A program made the translations under genes and the position numbers. A stretch of DNA of 37,162 bases from Alkalibacter mobilis (GTDB lineage: Bacteria; Bacillota; Clostridia; Eubacteriales; Alkalibacteraceae). Of the stretch, positions 24,828-33,425 are shown in pieces. The number at the start of each line of letters is the position of its first letter. The stretch's first letter is position 1. The stretch covers positions 1 through 37,162 of the forward strand of contig NZ_JADNRK010000022.1 of NCBI RefSeq assembly GCF_015594845.1, written 5' to 3'. Under the pieces are notes generated by a model that did no database searches, was not told the DNA's origin, and saw only the letters and a list, made by a program, of their open reading frames with translations.

Positions 24828-25784
24828 ATGGATATTCTTAACAACATCGATCCGCAACTTAAGAGAGTGTTTGAGAATTCCACCAAAACTGACGTCAAGG
24901 CCGATTTGGTGGATATCAGAAACAAAATGCACGAGGTTTTAAAAGGCCTGGAGGGGATATTTCCCAAGAACGAAGCTGTGCGGGAAGAAGAAAAATTTGT
25001 TCCTGGTTTCAATGGAAATCCTATAGTTAGGGTAAAGGTTTATTCTCCGACTGAAATTGAGGAGGATACACCGGCGGTAATGTTTATACATTCAGGCGGT
25101 TTTTTTCTGGGAATGCCGGAAATGAGCGATGAGCTTTGTAGAAATTTGGTTGAATTTGCAGAATGTACCGTAGTTTCGGTCGATTACAGGCTGGCCCCTG
25201 AAAATCCCTATCCTGCGGCCTTTGATGATTGCTATTCAGTGTTGGAGTGGATGTATTCAAATAGTGGAGAATTAAATATAGACAAAGACAGGATAGCTGT
25301 TTGTGGTGTGAGTGCAGGCGGAGCATTGGCGGCGGCAGTTTGTCTAATGGCGAGGGGATCGGAAGAGATAAATCCGTGTTTTCAGGTCTTGATGTACCCG
25401 GTTCTAGATCACAGGCATATAACAAAGAGTTCCAATGAAATTTCAGATACAAGGACATGGAGCACTCAAATGTCCAAAAAAGCATGGAATGCATATCTTA
25501 AGAATGTTGATAAAAATAATGTGCCTCAGTACGCATCACCTGCCATGGCGAAAGATTTGGCAGGTCTGCCCAGAACTTACATCGCAGCCTGTGAACTGGA
25601 TATTCTAAGGGATGAAGCTATAGAATATGCCATGCGGTTGTATCAGGCAAATGTAGCGACAGAACTTCATGTTCTGCCGGGAACATTTCATGCTTTTGAT
25701 GCAATGGCGCCTAAATCCGATATAGCCATAAGGTTTGACTCTGAAGTCATAAATGTTTTTAAAGATGTATTCTACAACAAATAG
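24828..25784 (+). CDS. Alpha/beta hydrolase, hormone-sensitive-lipase (HSL) family esterase
   Basis: A 318-aa cytosolic hydrolase. The nucleophile elbow is GVSAGG (Ser162), the acid is in ELDILRDEA (about residue 257) and the histidine in GTFHAFD (about 286), all in HSL order, with DYRLAPENPYPAAFDD typical of the family. The oxyanion motif reads HSGGFF (88-93) instead of the usual HGGGF. It probably hydrolyses short-chain carboxylic esters; the natural substrate is unknown. The first 60 residues form the cap. Start set by AAAGGAGG at 24808-24815. Confidence 0.9.
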   Translation: MDILNNIDPQLKRVFENSTKTDVKADLVDIRNKMHEVLKGLEGIFPKNEAVREEEKFVPGFNGNPIVRVKVYSPTEIEEDTPAVMFIHSGGFFLGMPEMSDELCRNLVEFAECTVVSVDYRLAPENPYPAAFDDCYSVLEWMYSNSGELNIDKDRIAVCGVSAGGALAAAVCLMARGSEEINPCFQVLMYPVLDHRHITKSSNEISDTRTWSTQMSKKAWNAYLKNVDKNNVPQYASPAMAKDLAGLPRTYIAACELDILRDEAIEYAMRLYQANVATELHVLPGTFHAFDAMAPKSDIAIRFDSEVINVFKDVFYNK

Positions 25785-25816
25785 AAGTTTGAGATAGATG
25801 TGCAAAAGAGGTCGAA

Positions 25817-25854
25817 TAAATGGACCATGGGAAATTTTTCCCATGGTCCATTTA
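25817..25854. terminator. Perfect 18-bp inverted repeat between converging genes, probable terminator
   Basis: Arms 25817-25834 and 25837-25854 are exact reverse complements around a 2-nt centre (stem includes GGACCATGGG/CCCATGGTCC). It lies 33 bp after the esterase stop and 10 bp before the converging stop at 25864. The U-run is short in both directions, so efficiency is uncertain. Confidence 0.65.
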
Positions 25855-25863
25855 CACATGTAT

Positions 25864-27228
25864 TTATGATTCTTTGTAGGCCAGGTATCCTTTCATGCTT
25901 CCTGCAAAGTTAAGAATATTTTCAAAACCGTTTTGTTTCAAGATGCTGATTCCGAGACTTGACCTTACTCCGGAATTACATATGACCAAGATCGTATTTT
26001 GCTTGTCAAGCTCTATATGTCGGGATCGCAGATCCGGCGCAGGAATATTTAGTGCGCCTTCGATATGCTGTTCCAGATATGCAAGCCTGTCTCTGGCATC
26101 GACCACTGTCAAGTTTTCATCGTGTTTTAGATCTTCATACTCCCTGGGGCTTATTTGGCGCACACTTTCAAAAGGCAATCCCGATGTAGCCCAGGCATGC
26201 ATTCCCCCGTCGAGATAACCTATGGTATTGTCCAGGCCGACTCTTTGCAGCCAAGTTACGGCTTCTTTAGCTTTTGACAGATTCTCGGCAACCAAAAGGA
26301 TGTTTTTCTCGGGAGGAAGGACCCAACCGGCAAAAGTGGGAAGATTGCCGGTATTGTCAAGGCAGTATGCATTTGGTACGTGAAGACCTCCAAATGCGAA
26401 ATAGCTTCGTGTATCCACAACGATAGTGTCTTCATTCATTCGAGATTCGTCAAATTCAATGGGTGACATGAGTCTCATAACGGGAAGTTCGGAAATAGGT
26501 TTGGGTCCTTGTGCATTGATCTTGCTGCTTCTTGCAAAGTGGTCAGGGGCCGCAGGCATGTCTTCCGTGAGCATTTTGACAAAATTTTCGATATTTTTTT
26601 CCTGTAGCACAGGATTGAATTTTCTTTCGTAGCCTATAGTGGTGGTATATTTGGCACCCATGGATTTTCCGCATAGTGAGCCCGCTCCATGGGCGGGATA
26701 AACTTCACAAAAATCCGGCAGTTTCATGATTTTTTCGTGTAGACTGTTGTAGAGCTTTTCAGCAAGTTCTAAAGCCCTGTCAGGAAAAAGATCCGGTCTG
26801 CCCGCATCTCCCACAAAGAGAGTATCGCCTGTGAAGATCCCGATTGGATCATCTCCGGTGGCAGTGTCGATGACTACGTAGCTTATGTGCTCCGGAGTAT
26901 GGCCTGGAGTTTCCAAGACGGAGATCTTCATGTCTTCAATAAAAAACTCATCCTCTTCAGACAGAGCGACATGTTCGAAATCTGCTTCTGCTGATTTTGG
27001 CATATAAATTTTAGCTCCTGTTTTTTGGGCCAATTCAATATGTCCGGATATGAAATCAGCATGCAAATGAGTCTCCAGGATATGTGTGATCTTCAAGCCC
27101 ATTTTCAAAGATTCTTCGATATAAATGTCTATATCTCTTCTGGGATCGATGATTGCACAAGTTTCATTTCCGGCCAGAATATAGGAGCTGTGTGCGATTT
27201 TTTCCACATAAAAATGTTTTAAGATCAT
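25864..27228 (-). CDS. CstB-like persulfide dioxygenase-rhodanese fusion
   Basis: A 454-aa three-domain protein. An N-terminal metallo-beta-lactamase fold (1-230) has THLHAD (His54, His56, Asp58), TPGHTPEH and GDTLFVGDAGRPD, the persulfide dioxygenase iron site. A middle rhodanese-like domain (about 250-350) lacks the catalytic cysteine (LLVAENLSKA). A C-terminal rhodanese (about 360-454) keeps it in VICNSGVRSS (about Cys417). This order matches staphylococcal CstB, which turns persulfides into thiosulfate or sulfite during sulfide stress. The reaction uses O2, notable if the host is an anaerobe. Start ATG with GGAGGTTTTTTT. Operon partner: the SLC13 transporter gene 18 bp upstream. Confidence 0.9.
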   Translation of the reverse strand: MILKHFYVEKIAHSSYILAGNETCAIIDPRRDIDIYIEESLKMGLKITHILETHLHADFISGHIELAQKTGAKIYMPKSAEADFEHVALSEEDEFFIEDMKISVLETPGHTPEHISYVVIDTATGDDPIGIFTGDTLFVGDAGRPDLFPDRALELAEKLYNSLHEKIMKLPDFCEVYPAHGAGSLCGKSMGAKYTTTIGYERKFNPVLQEKNIENFVKMLTEDMPAAPDHFARSSKINAQGPKPISELPVMRLMSPIEFDESRMNEDTIVVDTRSYFAFGGLHVPNAYCLDNTGNLPTFAGWVLPPEKNILLVAENLSKAKEAVTWLQRVGLDNTIGYLDGGMHAWATSGLPFESVRQISPREYEDLKHDENLTVVDARDRLAYLEQHIEGALNIPAPDLRSRHIELDKQNTILVICNSGVRSSLGISILKQNGFENILNFAGSMKGYLAYKES

Positions 27229-27246
27229 AAAAAAACCTCCTCGTGA

Positions 27247-29037
27247 TTATATGTAGATCAAATAAGTCATTAAAATTGCGACTGTCAAGAATACAAGGGT
27301 CATAATACCGCCGGCTTTTAAGTAGTCAGAATTTTTATACCCTCCGGGAGTCAAAAGAAACGCATTGACCTGATGCGTGGGGAGTATGAATGAGTTTGAT
27401 GCGCTTACTGCAACCAGTAGGGCAAGTCCGCGCGGATCCAAACCAAAATTTTCCCCCATAAGTATTATGAGAGGAACCAGCAGAACGGTTGCGGCTACAT
27501 TTGACATAAACAGTGAAAAAAGAGATGCAAGGATGGATATGACGGCCAGTATGGCCAAAACGTTCCAACCGGATATCGATCTAACGATGAAATCTGCCGT
27601 AAATTTGGCACTTCCGCTTTTTTCAAATGCTATACCGAGAGGAATCAAACCGGCAAGAAGAAAAACTGTTTTCCAATCGATTGCTCTGTAAATTTCTTCT
27701 TTGGGCATCACTTTCGTGATTATCATCAACAGAGCTCCTGTGAAGAAGCCGAGAGAAAGCTCCATTCCCAAAAGTATCATCGTAAGCGACACTGCAAGAG
27801 ACATAAGTGCCATCCAAGGATTGCCGTCTTTGGGTATATGCTCAGATGATCTGCCCTGGTCGACAAGGATCAGATTTCGATTGTTCTTTAACTGGTTTAT
27901 GTCATTCCAACGTCCGAAAACCACTATCTCTTCACCGGACTGTAAGGGATAGTCGAAGTTTTCGATCATATCACCCTCCCTGTTTAGAAAAGCCACAGGT
28001 TCCACATTGAAATTTTTTCTGAAGGCAACTTCTTGAATTTTCTTATTTTTGAAATTGGAGTTGGGTGGGATTATCAATTCAGCAAAACCTGCATAATCTT
28101 TATCTTTAATGTCCCTGAACACTTGGAGATCTTTTTTTAGTGGGAGTGAATAGTTTTCTGAAAAAATAGTCACTTTTTCTTTTGAACCCAGTACTGCCAT
28201 GACTTGACCACTTTTGAATCTTGTTTTTCTCCAGGGAGCATAGTCCGTACTTTGAGATTCGTTGAGTGCAATGATATGAAGATCGTAACCGCCCCAAAGA
28301 TTGATTTCCTCTATGGTTTTACCTATGAGGAGGCTGGTTTCGGGGATCGTTAGCTCGTATACGGTTTCAGGAAGGTCGTACAGATGTTTCAAGTAGTCTT
28401 GATGATCCATGGAATGATCTTTTTCCGGATTTGGAAGGACTTTGTCGCCCAATAGCAGGAAATACAAGATGCCGGCGGTCAAAAGAGCAAGGCCGATGGG
28501 AGTCACGTCAAAAAGATCAAATCGGCTATAGCCCTTTGGCTCTAAAAGATCGTTGAGTACTATCAACGGACCGGAAGCAACCATCGTCATGGTTCCTCCG
28601 AGTATTGCGGCAAATCCCATGGGCATGATAATCTTGGATCGAGACGTTTCGGTATTGGCAGACAGCTTGCGCACTACAGGAAGAAACAAGGCGGCTGCAC
28701 CAATATTTTGCATGAAGGAAGAAACAAGACCTACGGAAAGGGTTATCAGAATCAGGATCTTCTTTTCACTGTCACCGGCCTTGGACATTATAAAATCGGA
28801 AAATTTCTTCATGATGCCGGACTTTTCCATGCCATATCCCAGCATCATGACTCCCATTACCGAGATAACGGCATTGCTTGAAAATCCGGAGAAAGCCTCG
28901 CTGACACTGATCAAGCCTGTCCAGGGAAGAATGATCATTATGAGCATAGCCGTCAAATCAGCTCTTAGAAATTCGGTGGAAAATAAAATCACGGCCAAAG
29001 TAAGGATTCCGTACGTCAATGCTATTTCAAAAGTCAT
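27247..29037 (-). CDS. SLC13/DASS-type anion transporter with two TrkA-C (RCK_C) domains
   Basis: A 596-aa membrane protein: about five hydrophobic helices (1-200), a cytosolic insert (about 215-400) with two TrkA-C-like domains (YELTIPETSLLIGKTIEEI; AELIIPPNSNFKNKKIQEV), then further helices. SNAVISVMGVMMLG and the two re-entrant loops (SSFMQNIGAAALFLPV; FSLFMSNVAATVLLVP) carry the Na+-binding S/N-x-x pattern of the family. Members with RCK_C inserts move sulfate and related anions. Being the first gene of the operon with the CstB-like enzyme, it likely moves sulfite, thiosulfate or sulfate. GGGGTG favours the ATG at 29037 over a GTG at 29046. Confidence 0.87.
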   Translation of the reverse strand: MTFEIALTYGILTLAVILFSTEFLRADLTAMLIMIILPWTGLISVSEAFSGFSSNAVISVMGVMMLGYGMEKSGIMKKFSDFIMSKAGDSEKKILILITLSVGLVSSFMQNIGAAALFLPVVRKLSANTETSRSKIIMPMGFAAILGGTMTMVASGPLIVLNDLLEPKGYSRFDLFDVTPIGLALLTAGILYFLLLGDKVLPNPEKDHSMDHQDYLKHLYDLPETVYELTIPETSLLIGKTIEEINLWGGYDLHIIALNESQSTDYAPWRKTRFKSGQVMAVLGSKEKVTIFSENYSLPLKKDLQVFRDIKDKDYAGFAELIIPPNSNFKNKKIQEVAFRKNFNVEPVAFLNREGDMIENFDYPLQSGEEIVVFGRWNDINQLKNNRNLILVDQGRSSEHIPKDGNPWMALMSLAVSLTMILLGMELSLGFFTGALLMIITKVMPKEEIYRAIDWKTVFLLAGLIPLGIAFEKSGSAKFTADFIVRSISGWNVLAILAVISILASLFSLFMSNVAATVLLVPLIILMGENFGLDPRGLALLVAVSASNSFILPTHQVNAFLLTPGGYKNSDYLKAGGIMTLVFLTVAILMTYLIYI

Positions 29038-29122
29038 CACTTGCACCCCATATTCGAAAATAAATAATGTATTCCTATGATTTATACCTTAAGCAAATGA
29101 GGATAAACTCAAATAAAAAAAC

Positions 29123-29148
29123 AAATCCGATACAAGAGTACCGAATTT
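29123..29148 (-). terminator. Intrinsic terminator for the NYN-LOTUS gene
   Basis: On the minus strand AAATTCGGTAC (29138-29148) pairs with GTATCGGATTT (29123-29133) at 9 of 11 positions, followed by GTTTTTTT. It lies 10 bp after the stop at 29158. Confidence 0.75.
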
Positions 29149-29157
29149 GAATAATTT

Positions 29158-29910
29158 CTAGTTGTTTGTTTTTATCTTTACAAAATAATGGTTTATGTGA
29201 GGATGATTGGATTTTCTGGATTGAATTTCAAATTGTTTTAATGAAAGGATCAAAGGGGTTAGTTTGGCATGACCGTAGTTTCTAGTGTCAAAGTCGGGAT
29301 ATCTTATGTTAAGACGTTTTCCGACCTCTCCCAAATATGCCCATCCGTCTTCGTCCGAACTTTCCCGAATGATGGTCTTCAACGCCTCGATCAACTCTTT
29401 TTTATTTCCCATGTCGTTCTTTTGTTGACTGGTCTTGGTGCTTTTTCCGTTGCTGGAATAGGACTCATTTCCCGTCGATGCCAGAACTTCAAGGTATTTG
29501 AACTTCTCGCAGGCGGATATGAAGGCCATGGGTGTTTTCTTTTCTCCCATGCCGACTACGTACATTCCGGCCTCCCGAAGCCTTGCTGCAAGCCGGGTGA
29601 AATCACTGTCACTGGAGACTATGCAAAATCCACCCACGTTTTTTGAATACAAAATGTCCATGGCATCTATGATGAGTGCCGCATCTGTAGCATTTTTGCC
29701 TGTTGTGTAACTGTACTGCTGTATCGGCATTATAGAGTAGTTGAGCAATACCGGCTTCCATGAAGTAAGGTGTGGATTTGTCCAATCTCCGTATATTCTC
29801 TTTATTGTAGGGGTGCCATGATTGGAAATTTCGTCCAGGATGAATTTTATATATTTGTCTGACACATTGTCCGCATCTATCAAAACGGCAATTTTTCTAT
29901 CATTTTCCAT
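29158..29910 (-). CDS. NYN-domain putative ribonuclease with OST-HTH/LOTUS domain
   Basis: A 250-aa protein. Residues 1-145 are a NYN (PIN-like) nuclease domain with the acidic active-site set: VLIDADN (Asp12, Asp14), NATDAALIIDAMD and VSSDSDFTRLA. A polar linker (about 147-170; SSNGKSTKTSQQK) leads to a LOTUS/OST-HTH domain (about 172-248; GWAYLGEVGKRLNIRYPDFD, then YGHAKLTPLI), a winged helix that binds RNA. The LabA/MARF1-like architecture suggests RNA cleavage or binding in the cytosol; targets are unknown. Start ATG with AGGAGAG. Single gene with its own terminator. Confidence 0.9.
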   Translation of the reverse strand: MENDRKIAVLIDADNVSDKYIKFILDEISNHGTPTIKRIYGDWTNPHLTSWKPVLLNYSIMPIQQYSYTTGKNATDAALIIDAMDILYSKNVGGFCIVSSDSDFTRLAARLREAGMYVVGMGEKKTPMAFISACEKFKYLEVLASTGNESYSSNGKSTKTSQQKNDMGNKKELIEALKTIIRESSDEDGWAYLGEVGKRLNIRYPDFDTRNYGHAKLTPLILSLKQFEIQSRKSNHPHINHYFVKIKTNN

Positions 29911-30097
29911 TGAAACTCTCCTATTCTTCTCATTGATATACCTTATTTCAGTATAGACAAAATTTGAATATTTTACAACCGAAAAAGATTTTAAGATTTG
30001 AGCCGGTTAAAGATTTTGGAGATTTTGGAATTAAAAGATTAAAAATGGGTATAATTTCAATCAAAGGAATCATATTCAATAGCGAGGAGAGAAGTAT

Positions 30098-30490
30098 ATG
30101 AAATTGCCTGAGAAATTTTCGAAAATCTGGTTTCTGATATGGATCGGGATTTTTGCAGTAATTATCGGCTCTATGCTGGCTGTGTCCATGTTGACGGATG
30201 CTAAAATAACCGTCGATAATGTCAAAGCGTACGCAATTATCGCACTGGGGGCATCTACGCTCATATCCCTTGGCGGATTTATGGGAGGTAAGGTTTACTT
30301 TGTGATATCACTGGTGGTTAATCTTGGGGGCATAGGATACATGATATATTTGTCTATGACAAGGGCAGCGGAAGGTTGGAGCGATCTGGTGTCTTTTGTG
30401 TCTTATCTTTTTATCGGATCCGTAGGGATATTGATAGGAATAATAGGTCAGTTGGTAGTATCTATTAGAAAAACCGGAAAAATAGATTGA
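30098..30490 (+). CDS. Small four-helix membrane protein, function unknown
   Basis: A 130-aa hydrophobic protein with four predicted membrane segments (about 11-30, 43-60, 66-84, 98-122) and short charged ends. I recognise no family. The ATG at 30098 has GAGGAGAG 6-8 bp upstream, and TATAAT at 30050-30055 could be its -10 box. The NSS symporter gene follows 81 bp later but has its own promoter. Confidence 0.7.
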   Translation: MKLPEKFSKIWFLIWIGIFAVIIGSMLAVSMLTDAKITVDNVKAYAIIALGASTLISLGGFMGGKVYFVISLVVNLGGIGYMIYLSMTRAAEGWSDLVSFVSYLFIGSVGILIGIIGQLVVSIRKTGKID

Positions 30491-30507
30491 ACTGTGCGGT
30501 AATTTTA

Positions 30508-30535
30508 TTGTTGGATTCTAAAATTATGTTATAAT
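30508..30535 (+). promoter_or_regulatory. Promoter of the NSS symporter gene
   Basis: TTGTTG (30508-30513), a 16-bp spacer and TATAAT (30530-30535), the last preceded by TGT as in an extended -10. Confidence 0.55.
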
Positions 30536-30571
30536 GTCTCTTGGCGATTATTGAAAGGAGACATAGTTTTA

Positions 30572-31924
30572 ATGAAAGAAAGAAGTGAATTTTCTGGCAA
30601 ACTCGGATTTATTTTAGCCGCAGCAGGGTCGGCTGTAGGTCTGGGTAATATATGGAGATTTCCATACTTGGCGGCCAAGTACGGTGGAGGCTTGTTCGTA
30701 TTGATCTATATTTTCTTCATCACAACATTCGGATATGCAATAATGTCCAGTGAAATAGCCATAGGCAGAAAGACTCGTTTGAGCCCTATCGGAGCATATG
30801 GAGCCTTGGATAAAAGGTTTAAATTTGTGGGGATCATAGCGGTAGTAGTTGCGGCACTGATCGTGCCATACTATAGTGTGATCGGTGGATGGATAATCAA
30901 GTATTTTGTCACGTACGCATCCGGTGGCTATCTGGAAGCTGCAACAGACAACTTTTTTGTAGACTTTATTACGAGCCCGCTGGAACCTGTTGTTTGGCAG
31001 GCAGTTTTCGTTTTGATAGGGGCATTTGTGGTATTCAAAGGCGTCAAAAACGGAATTGAAAAGATAAACAAGGTACTGATGCCTGCACTGATAATAATAT
31101 CCTTGGCCATAGGGATTTATTCCTTGACACTTCCTGGTGCGATCGATGGTCTCAAATACTATTTGATTCCGGATTTCAGCAAGTTCTCCATCGAAGGAGT
31201 GTTGGCGGCTTTAGGACAAATGTTTTATTCATTGTCATTAGCCATGGGAATAATGATAACTTACGGATCCTATCTGAATAAAGATGACGAGGTGGGAAGG
31301 TCGGTTCGGCATATTGAGATTTTTGATTCCGGTGTGGCGATCCTCGCAGGCTTTATGATAATACCTGCAGTATTCGCATTTTCGGGAGGAAGTCAGGAAG
31401 CCTTGAGCGCAGGTCCTGGCCTGATGTTTATAACTTTGCCAAAGGTATTCGCGAGCATGGGATTGAGTTCGCTCATAGGTACCGGATTTTTTCTGATGGT
31501 CCTGTTTGCGGCAACCACTTCAGCGATTTCTCTGTTAGAGGTGGTGGTATCGACCATTTGCGACCAGTACGGGCTTTCACGAACCAAATCAGTAGTTTTA
31601 ACAACTGCTTTTGTGATACTTATGGGAATCCCTTCATCTTTGGGAAATGGGATTTGGGGAAATGTGAAGATTTTAAATCTTGCCATTTTGGATTTCTTCG
31701 ATTTCATAACCAATGCGGTTTTAATGCCTGTAGGAGCACTGCTGATGTGCGTAATGATAGGATACTTTATCAATATCAAGGACATCCAGGAGGAACTTGG
31801 AATTGCAAAGGATCTGGGCAAGCAGAAGTTTTATGGAACGATGATAAAATTCGTGGCTCCCGTTTTTATAGTTTTGATCCTTTTGAGTTCGGTTTTGTCT
31901 ACATTTGGAATTATTTCGCTTTAG
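30572..31924 (+). CDS. Neurotransmitter:sodium symporter (NSS/SLC6) family transporter
   Basis: A 450-aa membrane protein of the LeuT fold. TM1 carries the NSS signature GSAVGLGNIWRFPYLAAKYGGG, whose unwound part binds substrate and Na+ in LeuT. About 11-12 segments follow, with YSLSLAMGIMITYGSY at TM6 and FAATTSAISLLEVVVS at TM8 (the Na2 site serines/threonines). It probably imports an amino acid with Na+; the specific one is not visible. GAAAGGAG at 30553-30560 supports the ATG at 30572 over a TTG at 30551 that lies inside it. Closed by a strong terminator. Confidence 0.92.
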   Translation: MKERSEFSGKLGFILAAAGSAVGLGNIWRFPYLAAKYGGGLFVLIYIFFITTFGYAIMSSEIAIGRKTRLSPIGAYGALDKRFKFVGIIAVVVAALIVPYYSVIGGWIIKYFVTYASGGYLEAATDNFFVDFITSPLEPVVWQAVFVLIGAFVVFKGVKNGIEKINKVLMPALIIISLAIGIYSLTLPGAIDGLKYYLIPDFSKFSIEGVLAALGQMFYSLSLAMGIMITYGSYLNKDDEVGRSVRHIEIFDSGVAILAGFMIIPAVFAFSGGSQEALSAGPGLMFITLPKVFASMGLSSLIGTGFFLMVLFAATTSAISLLEVVVSTICDQYGLSRTKSVVLTTAFVILMGIPSSLGNGIWGNVKILNLAILDFFDFITNAVLMPVGALLMCVMIGYFINIKDIQEELGIAKDLGKQKFYGTMIKFVAPVFIVLILLSSVLSTFGIISL

Positions 31925-31936
31925 AAAGAAAATATG

Positions 31937-31973
31937 AACATCCAAATCAGCTATGTCTGAATTGGATGTTTTT
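31937..31973 (+). terminator. Intrinsic terminator of the symporter gene
   Basis: AACATCCAAATCAG (31937-31950) pairs with CTGAATTGGATGTT (31957-31970) at 13 of 14 positions, followed by TTTG. Confidence 0.85.
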
Positions 31974-32080
31974 GTCGTATTTTGACAATGTTATACAAAA
32001 TTCCTTGCGCGGTGCTAAAAATTATAATAAGATATTTTATGTTGGATCAAAAGCGCTAAAATACTCTTATGGGGGAAGGT

Positions 32081-33337
32081 ATGGATTTTATAGGCAAAAT
32101 TGAAAATGGGACGGAGAACAATGACTTTAAAGGTTGCTTCAAAGTCATGAAAGATCTGCTGGATAATTCGGAATTGGGGATGGTTTTGCTCGGTAGAGAC
32201 TTCAAAGTGATAGATTCAAACGAACAATTTGCAAAAATGCTTGGGTATTCCAAAGAAGAAATATTGAATTTGCATGTTTGGGATTGGGATCCATATACTT
32301 CTAAAGAAGCAATGGAAAGACTGTCGATAGAAACTGAAAAACTCAATCTTACCTTTGAAAGTCAGCATTTGACCAAGGATGGCAATATTATCGATGTTTT
32401 CTTGTCAATTGACACTGGGATGATGAACGATGAACTTGTATCATTTTGCATATCAGTAGACATGACGGAAAAGAGAAGACTTCAGAGGGAGCTCAAGAAA
32501 AGTGAAAGCATGTTCAAGAATTTCGTGGAAAATTCCCAGGATGTAATTTTTGTCATTAACAGGAATTATACAATAACGTATTTTTCGCCTAATGTAGAGA
32601 AATTTTATCAGGTTCCACAAAGCATTTTTATAGGACAAAATTACTTGAGTTTTTTGTTGCCGGAATACAGGCTCCGACTCGAAAGAGTCTTTAAGGAAAT
32701 ATTTGAAGGAGAAAAGATACACGGTTCTGCAGAATATCAGGTCATGGGAATCGATGAAAAAAATCACTGGATCGAATCAAATATAAGTTTGTCAGTAGAT
32801 GAATTTGGGGAACCTGTAATAATTGGTATTTCCCGAAACATTCAAAAGCAAAAGGATTATGAAAAAAAGCTTGAATACCTTAGTTTTCACGATCAGTTGA
32901 CAGGACTGTACAACAGGGCATATTTCGATGATGCCATAAAAAGGTTTAAAAACGGGCGGTATTACCCTATAACTGTATTTGCCGTGGATATTGATGATTT
33001 GAAGATAATCAATGATAATTTTGGCCATCACACAGGTGATCAGCTGATAAAAAGGTGTGCTTGCCTTCTTAAAAAAATGTTTAGAAAAGAAGACATCATT
33101 GCCAGGATCGGTGGGGATGAATTCGTTGCCATTCTTCCCAAAACAAATGAAGCCGTTGCCAAGGCAATATCTGATCGGATAGCCTGCGAGTTGGAAACCT
33201 TCAATGAAGATTACAGGCACAAGCTCAAATTCTCCTATGGTTTTGTAACGGAAGAAAATGAAAAGATACCGTTGTTTGATATTTACAAGAGATCGGATCA
33301 TATGCTTATAAATAAAAAGAAAATCAAAAAAAGTTAA
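32081..33337 (+). CDS. PAS-PAS-GGDEF diguanylate cyclase
   Basis: A 418-aa soluble protein with two PAS domains (about 20-140, with the end FCISVDMTEKRRLQRE; about 143-265, with the end IGISRNIQKQKDYEKK) and a GGDEF domain. FHDQLTGLYNRAYF, AVDIDDLKIINDNFGHHTGD and GGDEF (344-348) are intact. RKED occupies the inhibitory RxxD position, so product feedback is likely. The last residues are short compared with typical GGDEF domains (ends at KKKIKKS). GGGGGA 5 bp before the ATG at 32081 favours it; an ATG four codons upstream (32069) is possible. Third cyclase in the window. Confidence 0.88.
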   Translation: MDFIGKIENGTENNDFKGCFKVMKDLLDNSELGMVLLGRDFKVIDSNEQFAKMLGYSKEEILNLHVWDWDPYTSKEAMERLSIETEKLNLTFESQHLTKDGNIIDVFLSIDTGMMNDELVSFCISVDMTEKRRLQRELKKSESMFKNFVENSQDVIFVINRNYTITYFSPNVEKFYQVPQSIFIGQNYLSFLLPEYRLRLERVFKEIFEGEKIHGSAEYQVMGIDEKNHWIESNISLSVDEFGEPVIIGISRNIQKQKDYEKKLEYLSFHDQLTGLYNRAYFDDAIKRFKNGRYYPITVFAVDIDDLKIINDNFGHHTGDQLIKRCACLLKKMFRKEDIIARIGGDEFVAILPKTNEAVAKAISDRIACELETFNEDYRHKLKFSYGFVTEENEKIPLFDIYKRSDHMLINKKKIKKS

Positions 33338-33340
33338 AAG

Positions 33341-33417
33341 ATAAAAGACTCCGTTAGTAAATTGATATGATGCCTTTAAAGTAGACACTCTAATTAATAA
33401 AAAGCGGAGTCTTTTAT
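33341..33417. terminator. Long-loop inverted repeat between converging genes, probable bidirectional terminator
   Basis: ATAAAAGACTCCG (33341-33353) and CGGAGTCTTTTAT (33405-33417) are perfect complements, with a 51-nt loop. Both arms give U-rich ends. The loop is far longer than usual, and its GTAGACAC stretch suggests a small insertion or element remnant inside an older terminator. Confidence 0.55.
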
Positions 33418-33425
33418 AAATTCAA

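Noticed and set aside
31558-32103. 181-codon open frame overlapping the symporter gene
   Set aside because: It is another frame of the symporter coding region and the following terminator, with no family resemblance and odd composition.
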